DNA of 11,198 nucleotides from positions 1-11,198 of the forward strand of contig JAJFIG010000004.1 of NCBI GenBank assembly GCA_021775195.1. Direction: 5' to 3'. The translations under genes and the position numbers were made by a program. Positions 7,726-11,198 of this stretch are shown piece by piece. The DNA is from Rhodospirillales bacterium. GTDB lineage: Bacteria > Pseudomonadota > Alphaproteobacteria > Rhodospirillales > 2-02-FULL-58-16. The notes under the pieces are model-generated. The model saw nothing but the letters and a program-made list of their open reading frames with translations, ran no database searches and had not been told where the DNA came from. The number at the start of each line of letters is the position of its first letter. Within the stretch, counting starts at the first letter, position 1.

Positions 7726-8976
7726 TCAGTGGGCCACGGCGGCGGCGCCGTGCTCGTCGATCAGGGCGCCGGTGGTGAAGCGCTCGAGCGCGAAAGGCTC
7801 GTTCAGCGGATGGGGCCGGTCCTGGGCCATGGTGTGGGCGAACACCCACCCCGACCCGGGGGTTGCCTTGAAGCCGCCGGTACCCCAGCCGCCATTGATG
7901 TAGAGACCCTCCACTGGCGTCTTGCCGATGATCGGGCTGGCGTCGGGGCAGACGTCGACGATGCCGCCCCAGGTGCGCATGACCCTGAGGCGGCTGAAGA
8001 TCGGGAACAGCTCCAGGCACGCCGCCATCTGCTGCTCGATCACTGGCAGGCTGCCCCTGGGCGCGTAGGAGTTGAAGCCGTCGATCCCCGCCCCCAGGAG
8101 CAGTTCGCCACGGTCGGACTGGCTGACGTAGACATGCACCGCCCCCGACATGACAACGGTGTCGATGACCGGCTTGACCGGCTCCGACACCATCGCCTGC
8201 AAGGGATGGCTCTGGATCGGCAGGCGGATGCCGGCCATGGCGGCCAGCACGCTGGTATGGCCGGCGACCACGATTCCCACCTTGGGCGCCCGGATGGTTC
8301 CCCGGGTGGTCTCGACGCCGGTGACCCGGCCGCCGTCGCGCAGAATACCGGTGACCTCGCAATTCTGGATGATGTCGACTCCGCGGGCGTCCGCCGCCCG
8401 CGCCAGGCCCCAGGCGATAGCGTCGTGCCGCGCCACCCCGGCGCGCCGCTGCAGCGACGCCCCCAACACCGGATAGCGAGCGTCCGGCTGGCAGTTGAGG
8501 ATCGGCACCATGGCCTTGACCTGCTGGGTGTTGAGGACCTCGGAGTCGATGCCGTTAAGGCGAATCGCGCCGACCCGGCGCGTCAGTTCGCGCAGGTCGT
8601 GCAGATTGTGGGCCAGGTTGATCACGCCCCGCTGGCTCAGCATGATGTTGAAGTTGATGTCCGGGGTCATCCCTTCGAAAAGCTGCAGGGATTTCTCGTA
8701 CAGCGCCGCGCTCTCGTCCCACAGGTAGTTGGAGCGCACGATGGTTGTGTTGCGCCCGGTGTTGCCGCCCCCCAGCCAGCTTTTCTCCAGCACCGCGACG
8801 TTGGTGATGCCGTGTTCCTTGGCCAGGTAGTAGGCCGTGGCAAGGCCGTGCCCGCCGCCGCCGATGACGATGACGTCGTAGGTTTCGCGCGGCTCCGGGC
8901 TGCGCCAGGCCCTGGGCCAGCCCTCGTGGTAGCCGATGGCGTTGCGCACCAGACTGAAGATGGAATACCGGGTCAT
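7726..8976 (-). CDS. soxB: Sarcosine oxidase beta subunit (FAD/FMN-binding)
   Basis: This 416-residue protein is the catalytic beta subunit, which oxidises sarcosine at a non-covalent FAD and carries the covalent FMN. The N-terminal dinucleotide motif IGGGGHG is at 38-44. Next come [18 protein letters not shown] (about 69-86) and the [15 protein letters not shown] motif, in which His184 corresponds to the FMN-linked histidine (about 173 in characterised enzymes). Near the C-terminus is [15 protein letters not shown], including Lys370. The ATG at 8976 gives an N-terminus ([12 protein letters not shown]) that fits the family. A GTG at 8985 is an alternative that adds three residues and sits better relative to GGAGG (4 bases, against 13 for the ATG). 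It is the first gene of the sox operon, with 138 bases between it and the EamA gene upstream. Confidence 0.96.
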   Translation of the reverse strand: MTRYSIFSLVRNAIGYHEGWPRAWRSPEPRETYDVIVIGGGGHGLATAYYLAKEHGITNVAVLEKSWLGGGNTGRNTTIVRSNYLWDESAALYEKSLQLFEGMTPDINFNIMLSQRGVINLAHNLHDLRELTRRVGAIRLNGIDSEVLNTQQVKAMVPILNCQPDARYPVLGASLQRRAGVARHDAIAWGLARAADARGVDIIQNCEVTGILRDGGRVTGVETTRGTIRAPKVGIVVAGHTSVLAAMAGIRLPIQSHPLQAMVSEPVKPVIDTVVMSGAVHVYVSQSDRGELLLGAGIDGFNSYAPRGSLPVIEQQMAACLELFPIFSRLRVMRTWGGIVDVCPDASPIIGKTPVEGLYINGGWGTGGFKATPGSGWVFAHTMAQDRPHPLNEPFALERFTTGALIDEHGAAAVAH

Positions 8977-9003
8977 GCCCTTCACCGATCCTCCCCGTCG
9001 GCA

Positions 9004-9032
9004 CCCCTGGTACCGGTTATCTTTATCAGGGG
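9004..9032 (-). promoter_or_regulatory. Inverted repeat in the soxB leader, candidate operator or hairpin
   Basis: CCCCTG and CAGGGG face each other across 17 bases, just before the soxB ribosome site. The spacer holds the overlapping palindromes GGTACC and ACCGGT. It lies in the only sizeable gap (8977-9114) upstream of the sox operon, which is AT-richer than its surroundings. I could not pick a convincing -35/-10 pair there, and there is no T-run to make it a terminator. A regulator site is the more likely use. Confidence 0.35.
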
Positions 9033-9114
9033 CACGAATGTGTACGTATTGTCTGTTGCCCAGGCGACCAATGCCACAGGAAATTCGCCCTATACCTATC
9101 TGTGCAAGTTGGTA

Positions 9115-10041
9115 CTAGCGGCTGCCCCGCCGCGCCTGCACGATGCCGGCCAGGATCACCCCGGCACCCGCCGCCTGCCAACCGCCCAGGGCCTCGCCGA
9201 ACAGGATCCACGCCAGGATTGCCGCCACCACCGGTTCGATCAACAGCCCGACCGACGAGAACGCCGCCGGCAGGTGGGCCAAGGCGTAGGCCACCAGCCC
9301 CTGCCCGCCGACATGGGTGATCAGGGCCAGGCCCAACAGCACCAGCCACCCGTAGAGGGTCATCGCGATCAGGGGTTCGCCGAACAGCAGCGTCACCGGC
9401 AGCAGCACAACGGCGCACGCCGCCGAACTCCAGGTCATGATCGTGACCGTGGAAAAGTGTGCCCTGAGGCGCCCGACGGTGAGGATATAGAGGCCGAAGA
9501 ACATGCCGGTGACCAACCCCAGCCCGTCGCCGAAGACGTTGCGCATGCCGACGTTGAAGCTCTCCACCACCAGCAGGCAGGCCCCGGCCATGGCCATCAT
9601 CATCCCCACCAGGAAACGCCGGGAAAAGCGCTCGCCGAAAAGCAGGAAGCTGCCGAGAGTGACGAAAATCGGCGCGAAGTTGGCAAGCAGTGTGGCGTTG
9701 GCAACCGTGGTGAAACGCAGCGACCAATGCCAGAACCCCAGGTCGCCGGCGAAGAACACCCCGGCCAGCGCCAGGCCGGCGTAATCGCGCAGGCTCGAAG
9801 GACGGCGGGGGGCGTCGGTCCTGCCTTGTATTTGGCTCCACAGCCACAAGGCCGGCATCGCCAGGAAGACCCGGTGGAAGGCCGTCGCCGTCGGTTCGAG
9901 TTCGCTCAGGCGGACGAAGATGGGCGACGACCCCAGCGCCGCGCCGCCGAGGAACAGGGCAATCAGGGCGACGCGGACGGTCCGCGGGTCCAATTGGAAG
10001 CGTGTCTCAGGTGCCGGCGAGGGGACATTGGGACCGGTCAT
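9115..10041 (-). CDS. EamA/DMT-family permease
   Basis: This 308-residue inner-membrane protein belongs to the drug/metabolite transporter superfamily. It has two tandem EamA repeats (about 22-160 and 170-300) with about ten hydrophobic helices in all. Each repeat carries the family's LFGE motif (134-137 and 280-283). Members export or exchange amino acids, nucleosides and other metabolites, and the substrate here cannot be predicted. A hydrophilic N-terminus of about 20 residues precedes the first helix. The ATG at 10041 lacks a clear ribosome site, but no in-frame alternative is better. The gene runs in the same direction as soxB, ends 138 bases before it and has no visible terminator in between, so read-through into the sox operon is possible. 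Confidence 0.92.
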   Translation of the reverse strand: MTGPNVPSPAPETRFQLDPRTVRVALIALFLGGAALGSSPIFVRLSELEPTATAFHRVFLAMPALWLWSQIQGRTDAPRRPSSLRDYAGLALAGVFFAGDLGFWHWSLRFTTVANATLLANFAPIFVTLGSFLLFGERFSRRFLVGMMMAMAGACLLVVESFNVGMRNVFGDGLGLVTGMFFGLYILTVGRLRAHFSTVTIMTWSSAACAVVLLPVTLLFGEPLIAMTLYGWLVLLGLALITHVGGQGLVAYALAHLPAAFSSVGLLIEPVVAAILAWILFGEALGGWQAAGAGVILAGIVQARRGSR

Positions 10042-10061
10042 GGGCGCTCATTACAGGGAAT

Positions 10062-10105
10062 CCGCCGCCGCCGCCAGCGCCGATCCCGTAAGGGAACGCG
10101 GCGGC
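10062..10105. repeat. GC-rich inverted repeat in the EamA leader
   Basis: A CCG triplet run (10062-10075) is complementary to GCGGCGGC at 10098-10105, giving a possible stem of about 8 base pairs around a loop of roughly 25 bases. It lies between the divergent EamA and amidohydrolase genes and, on the - strand, just ahead of the EamA start. It could form in the EamA messenger and affect translation. In DNA this GC-rich it may also be chance. Confidence 0.3.
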
Positions 10106-10117
10106 ATTAATTTCCCC

Positions 10118-10132
10118 GGCTTGGCAAGCCAA
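10118..10132. promoter_or_regulatory. Overlapping palindromes, candidate operator
   Basis: Two inverted repeats share bases: GGCTTG-G-CAAGCC (10118-10130) and TTGGC-AA-GCCAA (10121-10132). They sit over the proposed -35 of the amidohydrolase promoter in a divergent gap, where a dimeric repressor or activator would be expected. Which regulator would bind is unknown, and no regulator gene lies beside it in the window. Confidence 0.4.
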
Positions 10133-10147
10133 ATCTTGCTCTATAAG
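10121..10147 (+). promoter_or_regulatory. Candidate sigma-70-type promoter for the amidohydrolase gene
   Basis: TTGGCA (10121-10126) and TATAAG (10142-10147) resemble -35 and -10 elements, but the spacing of 15 bases is short. The expected transcript start is near 10154, about 35 bases before the GTG start. The surrounding AT-rich stretch stands out from the GC-rich genes. Confidence 0.4.
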
Positions 10148-10188
10148 AAAGGTCATGAAAGAAAAACCATGAAATATTAAGGAAGGCC

Positions 10189-11022
10189 GTGAACAATAAG
10201 GCCATGGACGCCACGACCCTGCGCACGGATACCCACGCCGCCCCCCTGGTCGCCCCCGACGAACCGCCGTTGTACGAATTCCTCAACCCCGGCGGCAAGG
10301 CGCCGGTGCTGGTGATCTGCGACCACGCCAGCCAGATCATCCCTCGGTCCATGGGCACGTTGGGCCTCGATCCCGCCGACCTCGACGATCACATCGCCTG
10401 GGACATCGGCGCCGCCGCCGTCGCCCGGCGCCTGTCGGCGCACCTGGACGCGCCAGCCCTCCTCGCCGGCTACTCCCGCCTGGTGATCGACTGCAACCGC
10501 CAGCCCGGCGCGCCCGAGTCCATCCCCGCCGTCAGCGACGGCGTCGAGGTTCCGGGTAACCGCGATCTCGGCGAGGCCGAGCACTCGGCGAGGCGCGAGA
10601 CATTTTTCTGGCCCTACCACCAGGCCGTGACCAACACTCTGGCCCGCCTCTGGCACCGGGGGCCGGTACCGGCCCTGATTTCGGTGCACAGCTTCACCCC
10701 GCGCATGGACGGCGGCGAGGACCGGCCCTGGGACATCGGGGTCCTGTGGAACCGGGACCCGCGCCTGGCCGTCCCCCTGATCGATCACCTGCGCCGCAAC
10801 GACGACATTCTGGTCGGCGACAACGAGCCCTATTCCGGCCTCAAGGTCGCCTATTCCATCGACATCCACGGCGGCGCCGGCGGCCTGCCCAACGTCGCCG
10901 TCGAAATTCGCCAGGACAACGTGTTCGACGAAGCCGGCCAGGTCTGGTGGGCGGACGCGCTGGGCGAGTCCTTCGCTGACATCCTGGCCATGGACAACCT
11001 CCACCGTGTCAACCGTTTCTAG
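10189..11022 (+). CDS. N-formylglutamate amidohydrolase family protein
   Basis: This 277-residue cytoplasmic hydrolase belongs to the FGase (HutG-like) family, zinc-dependent enzymes that split N-formyl or other N-acyl amino acids. Visible marks are VICDHAS (42-48), LVIDCNR (98-104), SVHSF (165-169) and VAVEIRQD (236-243); His and Glu residues in such motifs are the likely metal and catalytic residues. The GTG at 10189 is chosen because AAGGA lies about six bases upstream. An in-frame ATG at 10204 (codon 6) would sit too far from it. No other hut genes are present, and the next gene encodes a YbdK-type ligase, so the true substrate may not be formylglutamate. It is transcribed away from the EamA gene. 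The family assignment is firm; the reaction is inferred. Confidence 0.9.
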   Translation: MNNKAMDATTLRTDTHAAPLVAPDEPPLYEFLNPGGKAPVLVICDHASQIIPRSMGTLGLDPADLDDHIAWDIGAAAVARRLSAHLDAPALLAGYSRLVIDCNRQPGAPESIPAVSDGVEVPGNRDLGEAEHSARRETFFWPYHQAVTNTLARLWHRGPVPALISVHSFTPRMDGGEDRPWDIGVLWNRDPRLAVPLIDHLRRNDDILVGDNEPYSGLKVAYSIDIHGGAGGLPNVAVEIRQDNVFDEAGQVWWADALGESFADILAMDNLHRVNRF

Positions 11023-11029
11023 GACCGTC

Positions 11030-11059
11030 TTGGCATTCACGCCCAAGCATCCCTATGAT
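11030..11059 (+). promoter_or_regulatory. Sigma-70-type promoter ahead of the YbdK-type ligase gene
   Basis: TTGGCA (11030-11035) and TATGAT (11054-11059), each one base from consensus, are 18 bases apart in the 71-base gap after the amidohydrolase stop. The expected transcript start is near 11066, leaving about 27 bases of leader. A CTTGG-N9-CCAAG inverted repeat (11029-11047) covers the -35. The ligase gene could therefore be expressed separately from the hydrolase. Confidence 0.5.
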
Positions 11060-11093
11060 TGCCTCAGCGCCGCACCCCAACCGCCGTTGAAGC

Positions 11094-11198
11094 ATGGCCT
11101 TTAAAGAACCCACCTTCACCATCGGCATCGAAGAAGAATACCTGCTGGTCGACCGGGAGACCCGCAACCTCGCGGTCGATCCGCCGGACACCCTGTTC
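11094..11198 (+). CDS. YbdK-type carboxylate-amine ligase (GCS2 family), 5' part
   Basis: Only the first 35 codons are in the window, with the frame still open at the edge. The N-terminal TIGIEEEYLLVDRETRNL (residues 9-26) is the hallmark start of the glutamate-cysteine ligase family 2 / YbdK proteins, which use ATP to join a carboxylate to an amine. E. coli YbdK has weak glutamate-cysteine ligase activity, and the natural substrates of most members are unknown. The ATG at 11094 places this motif at the usual distance from the N-terminus. The ribosome site is weak (TTGAAG only). It follows the amidohydrolase by 71 bases with its own promoter-like sequence. The catalytic remainder cannot be judged here. 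Confidence 0.85.
   Translation, partial: MAFKEPTFTIGIEEEYLLVDRETRNLAVDPPDTLF

Noticed and set aside
8986..9114. A sigma-54 promoter upstream of soxB, which would link it to the NtrC-type regulator
   Set aside because: No GG-N10-GC element is present in the right context, so a link between the two operons is unsupported.
10061..10075. A CCG triplet run as a microsatellite of note
   Set aside because: Only four units; expected in DNA this rich in GC. Kept only as one arm of a possible hairpin.
7729..10110. A 793-codon open frame antisense to soxB and the EamA gene
   Set aside because: It has the same Gly/Arg/His-rich composition without motifs and spans two real genes and their gap, so it is a shadow frame.

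Overview
The window comes from a GC-rich proteobacterium, most likely an alphaproteobacterium of the Rhodospirillales type. This rests on codon use, the complete heterotetrameric sarcosine oxidase operon and the style of the two-component pair, and is an inference, not a placement by marker gene. Genes are tightly packed and no gene-free stretch exceeds 300 bases. I see no rRNA, tRNA, CRISPR array, insertion sequence or prophage signature.

Left part (1-2882, + strand): a membrane sensor histidine kinase followed 4 bases later by a sigma-54-dependent, NtrC-type response regulator. They form one operon whose promoter lies outside the window. Their signal and targets cannot be read from the sequence.

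Centre (2949-8976, - strand, read right to left): soxB, soxD, soxA, soxG and then a TauE/SafE (TSUP) membrane transporter. The gaps are 23 bases, then overlaps of 1, 8 and 3 bases, so this is one translationally coupled operon. SoxBDAG is the four-subunit sarcosine oxidase. It oxidises sarcosine to glycine and passes the methyl carbon to tetrahydrofolate as 5,10-methylene-THF, with H2O2 as the other product. The zinc ligands of SoxD and the flavin-linking histidine of SoxB are all present, so the enzyme looks functional. The transporter joined to soxG has no obvious role in sarcosine oxidation and is one of the more interesting points here. A DMT/EamA permease (9115-10041, - strand) lies just upstream of soxB in the same direction.

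Right part (10042-11198, + strand): a short divergent control region with a candidate promoter and palindromes, then an N-formylglutamate amidohydrolase-family hydrolase. A good sigma-70-like promoter follows, then the first 35 codons of a YbdK-type (GCS2 family) carboxylate-amine ligase cut by the window edge. A hydrolase of the FGase fold next to an amide- or peptide-forming ligase, with no hut genes in view, suggests a role other than histidine breakdown.

Most of the window is recognisable metabolism and signalling. I did not find a clearly new system. The best leads are the sox-coupled transporter, the hydrolase/ligase pair and the control elements around 9000 and 10120.
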